From Mesobacillus jeotgali (lineage in GTDB: Bacteria; Bacillota; Bacilli; Bacillales; Cytobacillaceae), in assembly GCF_900166585.1 (NCBI RefSeq), contig NZ_FVZC01000004.1, positions 1 to 58,195 of the forward strand: a stretch of 58,195 nucleotides of DNA, given 5' to 3'. The notes below the pieces were generated by a model. It ran no database searches. It was given only the letters and a program-made list of their open reading frames with translations, and was not told the origin of the DNA. Each line of letters begins with the position of its first letter. Within the stretch, counting starts at the first letter, position 1. The translations under genes were made by a program, and so were the position numbers. Below are positions 1-11,381 of the stretch, one piece after another.

Positions 1-75
<75 letters not shown>

Positions 76-81
76 ACATGA

Positions 82-112
82 AAGAACAGCTGTAATGGCT
101 GTTCTTTTTTTG
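82..112 (+). terminator. rRNA operon terminator
   Basis: AAGAACAGC pairs with GCTGTTCTT across a 7-nt loop and is followed by a run of T. It ends the rRNA transcript. Confidence 0.9.
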
Positions 113-157
113 TGCATGGAAAAGGATCTTCTAATCATCTTTGGAAACCATTTTATT

Positions 158-262
158 GAGCTGGTAGATATCTTCGTAAAAGTGGTCGATATAATGCTGA
201 AAGTGATCGATATATTTAAAAATCCACCGATATATCCAAAAAAAGTGTTAGATAAAATCAAA
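158..262 (+). repeat. degenerate ~21-bp tandem repeat
   Basis: About five imperfect units carrying a core like GGTCGATATA recur at 20-22 bp spacing (GATA at about 167, 188, 209, 229 and 251). Read in the frame of an ATG at 116 the units give seven-residue peptide repeats (LVDIFVK, VVDIMLK, VIDIFKN). That ORF (116-364) has no ribosome-binding site and follows the rRNA terminator, so I do not call it a gene. Confidence 0.55.
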
Positions 263-566
263 AAATCGATAATACTACCCAAAAATCATATTCATGCACC
301 ACTCTCGTCCATCCCTTTACGTTTGATCGCTCGCCCAGTTGGATACTTTTTCATTAAATATTAAAAAAATGGGGGCCAGGCGTCTCAAAGACATCCTTAA
401 GCATTCATATTTAATAAAAATATAAGAGTGGGTGCCCTGTTTCACACTCGCAACGGCTTAATCAAATAATAAACCAACCTAAATTGATATAAGACATACA
501 AGGAAATCGAATGCCAATCATAAAATATAAAACAACTAAACTTTCTGAAATATTATTCGGAAAATT
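263..566. other. AT-rich intergenic stretch
   Basis: No supportable gene is seen between the rRNA terminator and csfB. Beyond the 21-bp repeats the sequence is AT-rich, with two GC-richer islands (about 370-395 and 425-455, GGGGGCCAGG and GGGTGCCCTG) that resemble remnants of small dispersed repeats. I cannot assign them. Confidence 0.5.
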
Positions 567-596
567 GTATACAAAACCAGGCTGATGGGAATAATA
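567..596 (+). promoter_or_regulatory. sigma-F type promoter of csfB
   Basis: GTATA at 567-571, a 15-nt spacer, then GGGAATAATA at 587-596. The -10 fits the sigma-F consensus GGNRAYAMTW at every position and the spacer is typical. csfB is a known forespore (sigma-F) gene in B. subtilis. Confidence 0.78.
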
Positions 597-616
597 GGTG
601 TACGGAGGTGGAGAAT

Positions 617-820
617 TTGGGTTCGCTTTTAGCAAAAAATCAAATAGGGGAAAACTGTGTGATTTGCGAACAGACGAAAACGGCTGGCATACACCTGTAT
701 ACTTCTTTCATTTGCACAGACTGTGAGAGCATCATGATCAAGACAGATACGAGTGATCCTCAATATAGATATTACGTTGAAAAATTAAGGAAAGTAACAA
801 AACCAGGCATTTACAGTTAA
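617..820 (+). CDS. csfB: anti-sigma factor CsfB (Gin)
   Basis: Small zinc-binding anti-sigma factor of about 67 residues that inhibits sigma-G (and sigma-E) so that forespore programmes are kept in order. Two CxxC knuckles are visible (C14/C17 and C33/C36), followed by the conserved SDPQYRYYV segment and a C-terminal YS, as in B. subtilis CsfB. I chose TTG at 617 because GGAGG at 604-608 is 8 nt upstream. The in-frame GTG at 608 lies inside that ribosome-binding site. The gene is preceded by a near-perfect sigma-F promoter and followed by its own terminator, so it is probably monocistronic. B. subtilis has xpaC and yaaN next; they are absent here. Confidence 0.9.
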   Translation: MGSLLAKNQIGENCVICEQTKTAGIHLYTSFICTDCESIMIKTDTSDPQYRYYVEKLRKVTKPGIYS

Positions 821-849
821 AAGCTCATTTTCGGGCTTTTATTTTTTTT
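819..849 (+). terminator. csfB terminator
   Basis: AAAAGC and GCTTTT form a short stem followed by a long T run. It begins at the csfB stop codon. Confidence 0.75.
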
Positions 850-904
850 GCCTGGAAACAGTGTTAGAATAGATAGGTGTGAAATTTACATAATAGGTGA
901 GAAT

Positions 905-2326
905 ATGGATCAATCCAATACCCCCTTGTTTTCCCGTTTGGCCTTGCATTCTGAAGGAAGACCGATATCCTTTCATGTACCGGGCCATAAGAATGGGATG
1001 GTTTTTTCTAAAAAGGGAAAAAGCTTTTTTGATGAGATTTTAAAATTGGATGCGACTGAAATAACCGGACTGGATGATCTTCATGATCCCGATGGAGTTA
1101 TTTTAGAAGCTGAAGATTTACTCAAAGATTTATACAAAACTGACAAAAGCTTTTTTTTAATAAATGGTTCGACTGTCGGGAATCTTGCGATGGTCCTTGC
1201 TTCGATTAACGAAGATGACATCGTACTGGTGCAGCGCAATTCCCATAAATCCATCATGAATGCACTTAAGCTGGCTAAAGCCAGACCTGTGTTAATCAGC
1301 CCGGAGTATAACGAGGAATATGGTGTTGCAGCAGGGCTAACTGTGAAGGCCGTTGAATCGTCAATCCGACAATACCCTGGTGCAAGGGCGCTTATTTTAA
1401 CGTATCCTAATTATTACGGATTAACTTATGATCTTAAAAGCATCATAGATTTGGCCCATGCTCATGTTATTCCTGTATTGGTGGATGAAGCTCATGGTGT
1501 TCATTTGATTGCCGGCGATTTTTTTCCGGAATCAGCGGTTGAACTTGGGGCCGATATCGTTGTTCAATCAGCCCATAAGTCGCTGCCGGCGATGACCATG
1601 GGAGCTTTCCTTCATTATCAGACTGGATTAGTGCCGATCAGCAAGCTGAAGTTTTATTTGCAAGCCTTGCAGTCAAGCAGTCCTTCTTATCCATTGATGG
1701 CTTCACTTGATTTGGCACGGAGCTATTTAGGGACATATAACCAGGAGGACCTGTCATATCTGAAAACAGAGCTGAAAAAATTCAGTGGAAGACTCGATAA
1801 GTTGGGATCGATTCGGGTCTTGACGGGGAATGATCCATTAAAGTTAACCATACAATCCTGGTCAGGTTTTGAGCTGCAAACAAGACTTGAAGCAAAAGGG
1901 GTTTACACAGAGCTGGCGGATCCTTACAATGTCTTGCTTGTTTTGCCACTAATAAAAAGAAACATGGGACATCGCCTGGAGGAAGCAGCTGAAAAGATTG
2001 AAGAGGTTGTCAGCACCATTCCAAATGAATTTGAAAAACCGGTGTTAACCATCAGGAATAAAGGAATTTCAACCCTGTCTGCCAGCTATAAAGAGATGGA
2101 TAATCAGCCTGGTGAGTATATTCCGCTTGAGGAGTCAGCTGGAAGGGTCTGTGCGGAACAAATCATCCCTTATCCGCCGGGAATACCGCTTTGCCTGCCG
2201 GGGGAAATTGTCACCATAGAAGAAATTAATATGATTAAATCTTTAATAAACCAAGATGCTAAGATCCAGGGCGGAGAGTATTTGCATGCTGGTAAAATAA
2301 AAGTATTTAAGAGTTGGAGGATATAG
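905..2326 (+). CDS. yaaO: Orn/Lys/Arg decarboxylase family protein (YaaO)
   Basis: PLP-dependent fold-type I enzyme of 473 residues in the Orn/Lys/Arg decarboxylase family, homologous to B. subtilis YaaO and SpeA. The PLP-binding lysine is in SAHK (222-225); the upstream DEAHG block (about residue 197) supplies the aspartate that contacts the pyridine nitrogen. The exact amino-acid substrate is not visible, and calling it arginine decarboxylase would be a guess. The start at 905 follows AGGTGAG; an upstream in-frame TTG at 848 lies in the csfB terminator and is rejected. The stop codon abuts tmk, so the two are very likely cotranscribed. Confidence 0.88.
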   Translation: MDQSNTPLFSRLALHSEGRPISFHVPGHKNGMVFSKKGKSFFDEILKLDATEITGLDDLHDPDGVILEAEDLLKDLYKTDKSFFLINGSTVGNLAMVLASINEDDIVLVQRNSHKSIMNALKLAKARPVLISPEYNEEYGVAAGLTVKAVESSIRQYPGARALILTYPNYYGLTYDLKSIIDLAHAHVIPVLVDEAHGVHLIAGDFFPESAVELGADIVVQSAHKSLPAMTMGAFLHYQTGLVPISKLKFYLQALQSSSPSYPLMASLDLARSYLGTYNQEDLSYLKTELKKFSGRLDKLGSIRVLTGNDPLKLTIQSWSGFELQTRLEAKGVYTELADPYNVLLVLPLIKRNMGHRLEEAAEKIEEVVSTIPNEFEKPVLTIRNKGISTLSASYKEMDNQPGEYIPLEESAGRVCAEQIIPYPPGIPLCLPGEIVTIEEINMIKSLINQDAKIQGGEYLHAGKIKVFKSWRI

Positions 2327-2959
2327 ATGGACAAGGGTATATTCATTACGATTGAGGGGCCTGATGGTTCCGGTAAAACAACCATCATTCAAATGCTGGC
2401 AGAGAAACTTGAAAAAGAAGGATATGCGATCGTGGCTACACGTGAACCAGGAGGAATCGATATTGCCGAGCAGATCAGGCAAGTCATCCTGGACCCAGAG
2501 AATACAGCGATGGATCCGCGCACGGAAGCCCTCTTATACGCTGCGGCCAGGAGGCAGCATCTTGCGGAAAAGGTAAAGCCTGCTCTTGAAAAAGGAAAAA
2601 TTGTTTTGTGTGACCGTTTTGTTGACAGTTCACTGGCCTACCAGGGGCATGCCCGTGGTTTAGGCATTGAGGAGGTCTATTCCATCAATAAATTTGCCAT
2701 TGAAAACATGATGCCAAAAATGACATTGTACTTTGATGTTGCACCAGAGATTGGGCTGGAAAGGATTAATCAGAATAAGGGCCGTGAAGTGAATCGTCTC
2801 GATATGGAAAAGCTGGAATTCCACCAAAAGGTAAGGGAAGGCTATTTGATGCTTGCAAAAAGATTCTCCGACAGGATTGTCAAAATTGATGCGTCAAGGG
2901 AATTAGAGGCTGTTTACGAACAAGCCGAAGCGAAAATTAAAGAGCTGTTTAATATATAA
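2327..2959 (+). CDS. tmk: thymidylate kinase
   Basis: Phosphorylates dTMP to dTDP with ATP in dTTP synthesis. The 210-residue protein has the P-loop GPDGSGKTT at 11-19, the DRF motif at 96-98 followed by SSLAYQG, and a C-terminal LID with arginines, all typical of bacterial TMP kinases. Length matches the family (about 210). The ATG follows GGAGG closely and begins immediately after the decarboxylase gene. A strong terminator lies 8 nt after the stop, so unlike the compact arrangement in B. subtilis the next gene, darA, must have its own promoter. Confidence 0.97.
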   Translation: MDKGIFITIEGPDGSGKTTIIQMLAEKLEKEGYAIVATREPGGIDIAEQIRQVILDPENTAMDPRTEALLYAAARRQHLAEKVKPALEKGKIVLCDRFVDSSLAYQGHARGLGIEEVYSINKFAIENMMPKMTLYFDVAPEIGLERINQNKGREVNRLDMEKLEFHQKVREGYLMLAKRFSDRIVKIDASRELEAVYEQAEAKIKELFNI

Positions 2960-2966
2960 AATCACA

Positions 2967-3000
2967 AAAACAAGCCTTGTCGCTGTCAGGCTTGTTTTTA
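2967..3000 (+). terminator. tmk terminator
   Basis: AAAACAAGCCT pairs with AGGCTTGTTTT across a 10-nt loop, ending in T residues. Confidence 0.9.
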
Positions 3001-3720
<720 letters not shown>

Positions 3721-3748
3721 CGGGGAAAGCCCGGAGGTTTAGCACTAA

Positions 3749-4189
3749 ATGAAAATTAATCAGGATATGCGCCTTAACATAGATAAAGTTCGCCAGGATC
3801 AAAAACAGCAGCCTGGCGGCGGGATCAAGTTCAATGAACTGGTGGAAAAACAAGAACACAAATTGCAGCTTGGGCAGCTTCAGCAATTAATGAAGGAAGT
3901 TGAAACGGCTGGTGAGAGGCTTGCGCGGTCCAGGACTTTTAAGGACCTTGCCAAGTTCAAGACACTGGTGAAGCAATTTGTTAAAGAAGCAGTTAATTTC
4001 GGTATGGAGCTTAAGCACTCGCATAGCTGGAATCAATTTGGCGAGGGCAGGTCGCTTAAGCTTGTGGAAACAGTTGATGAAAAGCTGGTCGAGCTGACCG
4101 ATGAGCTGATGAAGAATAAGGATGAACAGATTGATATCCTCGGCAAGATTGGGGAAGTCAAAGGCCTGTTGATCAATTTATATACGTAA
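3749..4189 (+). CDS. yaaR: YaaR family protein (DUF327)
   Basis: A 146-residue soluble, charged, mostly helical protein of the YaaR/DUF327 family; function unknown. The N-terminus is Gln-rich and disordered in appearance, followed by a long amphipathic helical region (about 30-146) with the conserved FKDLAKFK segment. No membrane segment or catalytic motif is visible. GGAGG at 3733-3737 lies 11 nt before the ATG. It lies 28 nt after darA and 13 nt before holB, so it should share a transcript with both. Confidence 0.85.
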   Translation: MKINQDMRLNIDKVRQDQKQQPGGGIKFNELVEKQEHKLQLGQLQQLMKEVETAGERLARSRTFKDLAKFKTLVKQFVKEAVNFGMELKHSHSWNQFGEGRSLKLVETVDEKLVELTDELMKNKDEQIDILGKIGEVKGLLINLYT

Positions 4190-4202
4190 GTGAGTGATCG
4201 CA

Positions 4203-5210
4203 TTGGCAAAGACTTGGGACGAGCTGGAAACACTTCAGCCAAATGTTTTGAAGATGGTAAAAAACAGCATCCTGAAAAATCGGGTAGCCCATGCGTATTT
4301 ATTTGAGGGAATGAGGGGCACTGGAAAAAAGGAAATAAGTATACTCCTGGCCAAGAGCATCAATTGCCTCGCTCGAGTAGATGGCTATAAACCTTGCGAA
4401 AACTGTTTGAACTGCAAAAGGATTAATCATGGTAACCATCCCGATATCCATCTTGTCGAGCCAGAGGGACTGTCGATCAAAAAAGGGCAAATCCAGCAGC
4501 TTCAGGAAGAGTTTTCGAAAACAGGTGTTGAGTCAAAGAACAAGCTTTACACGATCGTCCATGCGGACCGGATGACAACCAACGCGGCGAACAGTTTGCT
4601 GAAGTTCCTTGAGGAACCTCATGCCGGGACAGTGGCGGTGTTGATTACCGAGCAGGCACAGAAAATGCTCCCTACCATTTTATCCAGATGCCAGCTGATC
4701 AATTTTACCCCATTATCTCCTAAAAATATGGCAGAACAATTGATAGCAAATGGGGTTCATCCGCATACAGCACCGCTGCTGGCACAGCTGACGAATAATT
4801 TGGAAGAAGCTTTAGAGATAAGTATTGATGATTGGTTTGCACAAGCACAAAAAATAGTGTTAAAATTATATGAAGTGCTGAAAAAGAATTCGCTTGAAGC
4901 TATGGTCGCGCTTCAGGAGAACTGGTTCATGCACTTTAAAGAGAAAGAACAAATCGATCGTGGTTTGGATTTATTACTTCTTATTTTTAAGGATTTATTA
5001 TACATTCAGCTTGGCAAGAAAGACCAGGTTGTTTATCTAAACGAAAGCTCACGTTTAGAACAGTTTGCACTACAGACATCCGGACGGCGTCTTACCGAAC
5101 AAATGGCAGCCATTCTGGAGGCGAAGAGGAAGCTGCATGCCAATATGAATCCCCAGCTGCTCATGGAAGAGCTGGTGTTAAAATTGCAGGAGGGATCTAC
5201 ACTTGTATGA
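4203..5210 (+). CDS. holB: DNA polymerase III subunit delta'
   Basis: Delta' subunit of the clamp loader, which helps load the sliding clamp during replication. Residues 36-43 (GMRGTGKK) form the P-loop-like element; four cysteines follow in the CLARVDGYKPCENCLNC zinc module, then the SRC motif near ILSRCQ. About 335 residues, normal for the family. I chose TTG at 4203 because the homologous B. subtilis protein starts at the equivalent residue and AAGTGAG lies 8 nt upstream; GTG at 4194 is the alternative. It overlaps ricT by 8 nt, so translation is probably coupled. Confidence 0.93.
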   Translation: MAKTWDELETLQPNVLKMVKNSILKNRVAHAYLFEGMRGTGKKEISILLAKSINCLARVDGYKPCENCLNCKRINHGNHPDIHLVEPEGLSIKKGQIQQLQEEFSKTGVESKNKLYTIVHADRMTTNAANSLLKFLEEPHAGTVAVLITEQAQKMLPTILSRCQLINFTPLSPKNMAEQLIANGVHPHTAPLLAQLTNNLEEALEISIDDWFAQAQKIVLKLYEVLKKNSLEAMVALQENWFMHFKEKEQIDRGLDLLLLIFKDLLYIQLGKKDQVVYLNESSRLEQFALQTSGRRLTEQMAAILEAKRKLHANMNPQLLMEELVLKLQEGSTLV

Positions 5211-6033
5211 TGTAGTAGGTGTCCGCTTCAAGAAAGCGGGGAAGATTTATTATTTTGATCCCGGCGATCTCTCAATTCTAAAGGACGAATTCGTCATTGT
5301 CGAAACTGTAAGGGGCGTTGAGTACGGCAGAGTGGTAATTCCCCGAAAACAAGTCGGCGAAAATGATGTAGTCCTGCCTCTGAAAAAGGTCGTCAGAATT
5401 GCAGATCAGAAGGATCGTCTAATCGTCGAGGAAAATAAAACAGCTGCAAAGGAAGCATACGATGTTTGCAGTGAAAAAGTGAATGAACATCAGCTTGATA
5501 TGAAGCTTGTTGATGTTGAATATACATTTGACCGCAACAAAGTCATTTTTTACTTCACGGCTGACGGCCGCGTTGATTTCCGGGAATTGGTCAAGGATCT
5601 GGCATCAATCTTTCGGACAAGGATCGAGCTTCGCCAGATTGGTGTAAGGGATGAAGCAAAAATGCTTGGCGGCATTGGACCATGCGGCAGGATGCTTTGT
5701 TGTTCTACGTACCTGGGAGACTTTGATCCTGTTTCAATTAAGATGGCCAAGGATCAGAATCTCTCTCTCAATCCAACCAAGATTTCCGGTCTTTGCGGCA
5801 GACTGATGTGCTGTTTGAAATATGAGAACGACGAATATGAAACAGCGAAAGCGGAGCTGCCTGACCTCGGTGAAACAATCTTGACACCGGAGGGACGCGG
5901 GAAGGTCGTTGGATTGAACATCCTGGAGCGTGTCATGCAAGTGGACATCCCAGGACAGGAACGTGTCCTGGAATATACACTTGAGGAAATACAGGAAGCC
6001 GGAGCTGTATCGTTGCAATCATCCACAGATTAA
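5203..6033 (+). CDS. ricT: Y-complex protein RicT (YaaT, PSP1 domain)
   Basis: RicT joins RicA (YlbF) and RicF (YmcA) in the Fe-S Y-complex. In B. subtilis this directs RNase Y processing of certain mRNAs and favours sporulation, competence and biofilm formation. The 276-residue protein has the PSP1 C-terminal domain and the characteristic cysteine clusters in [14 protein letters not shown] and [12 protein letters not shown], which provide Fe-S ligands. It starts at TTG 5203, with AGGAGGG 8 nt upstream, inside the 3' end of holB. Identity to B. subtilis YaaT is high through the central region. Confidence 0.95.
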   Translation: MYDVVGVRFKKAGKIYYFDPGDLSILKDEFVIVETVRGVEYGRVVIPRKQVGENDVVLPLKKVVRIADQKDRLIVEENKTAAKEAYDVCSEKVNEHQLDMKLVDVEYTFDRNKVIFYFTADGRVDFRELVKDLASIFRTRIELRQIGVRDEAKMLGGIGPCGRMLCCSTYLGDFDPVSIKMAKDQNLSLNPTKISGLCGRLMCCLKYENDEYETAKAELPDLGETILTPEGRGKVVGLNILERVMQVDIPGQERVLEYTLEEIQEAGAVSLQSSTD

Positions 6034-6046
6034 TGAGGTGGAACAG

Positions 6047-6421
6047 GTGGATAAAAAAGATATCTTTGACTCAGTAAGTAATATGGAATCGCAGATTGGT
6101 GATTTATACCGTCAGCTTGGTGAGTTAAAACAGCATTTAGCAGAGGTTCTTGAAGAGAATAACGCTTTAAAGCTGGAAAATGAGCATATAAGACGCCGTC
6201 TGGATCAGTCGATTATTGGCAAAAAGGATCCTAACATTAAGAAAAGCGGCAGAGGGAACGGCAATAGGTCCCAGGGCGACAAAAATGTGGTCGACATTGG
6301 TGAAGGCTACGACAACCTCGCCCGTCTTTACCAGGAAGGCTTCCACATCTGCAACTTGCATTTTGGCAGCCCGCGGAAAGAGGATTGCTTGTTCTGCCTC
6401 TCCTTTCTTAATAAAAAATAA
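6047..6421 (+). CDS. yabA: replication initiation control protein YabA
   Basis: YabA bridges DnaA and the sliding clamp DnaN and prevents over-initiation at oriC. The 124-residue protein has an N-terminal coiled coil (about 5-60, heptad leucines in [12 protein letters not shown]) and a C-terminal zinc module, [11 protein letters not shown] then CLFC. GTG at 6047 is chosen because AGGTGG is 5 nt upstream and the homologue begins MDKK; an in-frame GTG at 6038 lies in the ribosome-binding site, and a longer reading frame extends back into ricT. It is the last gene before a terminator. Confidence 0.94.
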   Translation: MDKKDIFDSVSNMESQIGDLYRQLGELKQHLAEVLEENNALKLENEHIRRRLDQSIIGKKDPNIKKSGRGNGNRSQGDKNVVDIGEGYDNLARLYQEGFHICNLHFGSPRKEDCLFCLSFLNKK

Positions 6422-6425
6422 TTGG

Positions 6426-6455
6426 CAGCCTTCCTTTATAGGGAAGGCTATTTTT
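6426..6455 (+). terminator. yabA terminator
   Basis: AGCCTTCC and GGAAGGCT pair around a short loop, with T-rich sequence after. trmN6 begins 30 nt later, so some read-through is possible. Confidence 0.8.
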
Positions 6456-6483
6456 ATAAGTTTCGTTTTGGAGGAACACAAAA

Positions 6484-7227
6484 ATGGTAACCTTACGAGA
6501 AGATGAAAGATTGGATTATCTGCTTGCGGAGGAATTGCGGATCATCCAGAGCCCAAATGTGTTTTCTTTTTCCCTTGATGCTGTCCTGCTGGCAAGATTT
6601 GTATGGGTGCCAATCCAAAAGGGAAAGATTGTCGACCTTTGCAGCGGGAACGGGGTTATTCCATTGTTTCTAAGTGCGAGGACAAAGGGCACGATTACAG
6701 GGGTGGAAATTCAAGAACGTCTGTATGATATGGCTGTCCGCAGCATTGAATACAATAAATTAGCGGACCGACTACATATGGTTCATGGGGACTTAAAGGA
6801 TGCGCCAAAACAGCTTGGCTATGAGAAGTATGATGTTGTAACCTGCAATCCTCCTTATTTTCCGACGCCTTCAAAAGAAGAGATCAATATAAATGAGCAC
6901 CTTGCGATTGCAAGACATGAGATTCTCTGCACACTGGAAGATGCGGTTCGATCGGCAAGCCAGCTTGTAAAACAGGGTGGGAAGGTAGCGTTTGTCCACC
7001 GTCCGGGAAGGCTGATTGATATCATAGAAATGATGAGAAAATATCGGCTAGAGCCCAAACGTATTCAATTCGTCTATCCAAAGGCAGGGAAGGAAGCCAA
7101 CACGCTATTAGTCGAAGCGATAAAGGATGGCAATCCAGAGCTTAAAATCCTGGAACCGTTAATTGTATATGGTGAAAATAATGAGTATACCCCAGTGATT
7201 AAAGAGATGTTGTATGGCAGCAATTAA
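6484..7227 (+). CDS. trmN6: tRNA1(Val) adenine-N6 methyltransferase family (YabB)
   Basis: Class I SAM-dependent methyltransferase, 247 residues, of the TrmN6/YfiC family that makes m6A37 in tRNA1(Val) in E. coli; the Bacillus substrate is inferred. The SAM motif [12 protein letters not shown] is at about 49-60 and the N6-adenine signature NPPY at 122-125. GGAGG precedes the ATG. In B. subtilis a small GIY-YIG gene (yazA) lies between this gene and rsmI; here only 22 nt separate them and yazA is missing. Confidence 0.9.
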   Translation: MVTLREDERLDYLLAEELRIIQSPNVFSFSLDAVLLARFVWVPIQKGKIVDLCSGNGVIPLFLSARTKGTITGVEIQERLYDMAVRSIEYNKLADRLHMVHGDLKDAPKQLGYEKYDVVTCNPPYFPTPSKEEININEHLAIARHEILCTLEDAVRSASQLVKQGGKVAFVHRPGRLIDIIEMMRKYRLEPKRIQFVYPKAGKEANTLLVEAIKDGNPELKILEPLIVYGENNEYTPVIKEMLYGSN

Positions 7228-7249
7228 GATAATGAAACGGGTGGTTTAG

Positions 7250-8131
7250 ATGCATCAGCAAAAAAGTTTTGAACGAGAAAATGAAAAAGGAATTTTGTAT
7301 CTCGTGCCAACTCCCATAGGCAACCTGGAGGACATGACCTTCAGGGCAATCAGAATCATGAAGGAAGCAGATTTAATTGCTGCAGAGGATACAAGGAATA
7401 CCAAAAAGCTTTGCAATTACTTTGAAATTGAAACACCCGTTACCAGTTATCATGAACACAATAAGGAAAGCAGCGGATATAAACTGATTGAGAAGATTAA
7501 AGACGGAGCTAAAATTGCTCTTGTCAGCGATGCAGGGATGCCGACGATTTCAGATCCGGGTACAGAACTTGTTGCAGAGGCAATTGCCGAGGGTTTGACG
7601 GTCGTTCCGCTTCCGGGAGCAAACGCAGCGCTCACTGCATTGATTGCTTCAGGTATTCAGCCACAGCCTTTCTATTATTACGGTTTTCTACAGCGAGGCA
7701 AAAAGGATAAAAAGAAGGAACTCGAACAATTGGCAAAACAGTCAGCCACCGTGATCCTGTATGAATCTCCTCATAGATTGAAGGAGACGCTTTCGTTAAT
7801 GCTTGATGGGCTGGGTGAGCGCAGGATAGTTCTTTGCCGGGAATTGACGAAGAAATATGAAGAGTTTCTAAGGGGGACCATTTCTGAAGCTATTGCGTGG
7901 GCTGAGTCAGAAGAGGTACGCGGTGAGTTTGTTCTGATTATTGAGGGGGCATCTGAAGATTCACTCACTCTTGATGAAAACCTGTGGTGGGAAAAATTAA
8001 GCCTGACTGAGCATGTCGAGCATTATATCTCCAACGAGGGTATGAATTCCAAAAATGCAATTAAGCAAGCTGCTGTGGACAGGGGTATGCAAAAACGGGA
8101 AGTTTACCAGGCCTACCATATCCAAGAATAA
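7250..8131 (+). CDS. rsmI: 16S rRNA C1402 2'-O-methyltransferase
   Basis: RsmI methylates the ribose of C1402 in the decoding centre of 16S rRNA. The 293-residue protein has the tetrapyrrole-methylase fold with the opening LVPTPIGNLEDMT, the AEDTR and LVSDAGMPTISDPG motifs and VPLPGANA, all diagnostic for RsmI, plus the C-terminal RsmI/HTH extension. Start is ATG 7250 after GGGTGG. It ends in a hairpin shared with the convergent abrB gene. Confidence 0.96.
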   Translation: MHQQKSFERENEKGILYLVPTPIGNLEDMTFRAIRIMKEADLIAAEDTRNTKKLCNYFEIETPVTSYHEHNKESSGYKLIEKIKDGAKIALVSDAGMPTISDPGTELVAEAIAEGLTVVPLPGANAALTALIASGIQPQPFYYYGFLQRGKKDKKKELEQLAKQSATVILYESPHRLKETLSLMLDGLGERRIVLCRELTKKYEEFLRGTISEAIAWAESEEVRGEFVLIIEGASEDSLTLDENLWWEKLSLTEHVEHYISNEGMNSKNAIKQAAVDRGMQKREVYQAYHIQE

Positions 8132-8141
8132 AAAGTCAAAA

Positions 8142-8168
8142 AAGGCCGTGGATGATATCCACGGCCTT
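8142..8168 (-). terminator. rsmI/abrB convergent terminator
   Basis: AAGGCCGTGGAT and ATCCACGGCCTT form a perfect 12-bp stem with a 3-nt centre. On the minus strand it is followed by a T tract, so it serves abrB well; on the plus strand the following sequence is less T-rich. Confidence 0.9.
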
Positions 8169-8181
8169 GTCATATTTAATA

Positions 8182-8469
8182 TTAAGCTTTTACAGGTTCG
8201 AAGCTTCCCTGGATTTCTTTAAGAAGCTGTTCAGCACCTTCACGGCTAAGGATCAGCTTACCGCCAGCCAATGTGATGTTGTTGTCAGAAACTTCACCAG
8301 TGATGTGGCAAGTCATGTTAGGCTTGTACTTTTTAAGGATGATGCGGTCATCGTCAACATAGATTTCCAAAGCATCCTTTTCTGCGATACCAAGAGTTCT
8401 TCTTAGTTCGATTGGAATAACCACGCGGCCAAGCTCGTCAACTTTACGTACGATACCAGTAGATTTCAT
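8182..8469 (-). CDS. abrB: transition-state regulator AbrB
   Basis: Tetrameric DNA-binding protein that represses stationary-phase and sporulation genes during growth (targets in B. subtilis include spoVG and spo0H). The 95-residue protein starts MKSTGIVRKVDELGRVVIP, the swapped-hairpin AbrB domain, and has the conserved Cys54 and a C-terminal oligomerisation domain. The start at 8469 is preceded by AGAGGAG; an ATG 18 nt further upstream overlaps that site and is rejected. It is one of only three minus-strand genes in the window. Its promoter and two Spo0A boxes are visible upstream. Confidence 0.97.
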   Translation of the reverse strand: MKSTGIVRKVDELGRVVIPIELRRTLGIAEKDALEIYVDDDRIILKKYKPNMTCHITGEVSDNNITLAGGKLILSREGAEQLLKEIQGSFEPVKA

Positions 8470-8502
8470 TTTATAATCTCCTCTCATTTTCCCTTATATT
8501 AA

Positions 8503-8519
8503 TTCGTCATTTTTCGACA
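8503..8519 (-). promoter_or_regulatory. tandem Spo0A boxes in the abrB leader
   Basis: Read on the minus strand, TGTCGAA (8513-8519) and TGACGAA (8503-8509) are two perfect TGNCGAA boxes 10 bp apart, just downstream of the abrB start site. This is the arrangement through which phosphorylated Spo0A represses abrB in B. subtilis. Confidence 0.88.
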
Positions 8520-8538
8520 TTTTTCTCTTATTGGTTTT

Positions 8539-8567
8539 ATAATACCAGTGATTCCAATTACCGTCAA
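8539..8567 (-). promoter_or_regulatory. abrB sigma-A promoter
   Basis: On the minus strand: TTGACG (8562-8567), 17-nt spacer ending in TGG (extended -10), TATTAT (8539-8544). The predicted start is near 8532, leaving the Spo0A boxes in the initially transcribed region. Confidence 0.88.
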
Positions 8568-8864
8568 TTAAATTATTTTTCTTTTGTTAGAAAAATTTAA
8601 CATAGAGCACAAACCTTATTAAATCAAGGTTTCGTGTTAAGTGGTACGGAAGGAGTTACAGGCTGACGAGGGTTTTAAACAATAGTTTAGAGGGGGAAAT
8701 ACTATTCGTTATATAACATTAAGCGCATAATTCGACAAAATTCTACAATTTATTCGACAAAAATTCACAAGTTTGTCATATTTGAAACGTACAAAACAAT
8801 ATTTTGTGATCAGGTATAATCTATTAATAAATTTGGTTATGATTTTATTATGTAAAAGGTAATC
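8568..8864. other. abrB-metG intergenic region, left part
   Basis: No gene seen. TATAAT occurs at 8815-8820 without a matching -35, about 50 bp upstream of a terminator-like hairpin, so a short transcript is possible. GC-richer sequence around 8641-8672 does not match a T-box (no AGGGTGGNACCGCG). Confidence 0.4.
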
Positions 8865-8894
8865 TCCTGCCAGAATAATTGAGGCGGGATTTTT
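8865..8894 (+). terminator. orphan terminator-like hairpin
   Basis: TCCTGCC and GGCGGGA pair (one G-U) around an 11-nt loop, followed by TTTTT. No plus-strand gene lies upstream after rsmI, whose own terminator is 700 bp away. Confidence 0.55.
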
Positions 8895-11266
<2,372 letters not shown>

Positions 11267-11275
11267 TACCCTAAG

Positions 11276-11316
11276 AACCTGAAAATGTTTCATGTGTAAC
11301 ATTTTCAGGTTTTTTG
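11276..11316 (+). terminator. metG terminator
   Basis: AACCTGAAAATGTT pairs perfectly with AACATTTTCAGGTT, followed by TTTT. Confidence 0.93.
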
Positions 11317-11381
11317 TGTTAAAAAGGCAATTTTTTTAAGAGATTGAATTATGATAGGAAAGAGAGTTAGACAGCAAGCAT

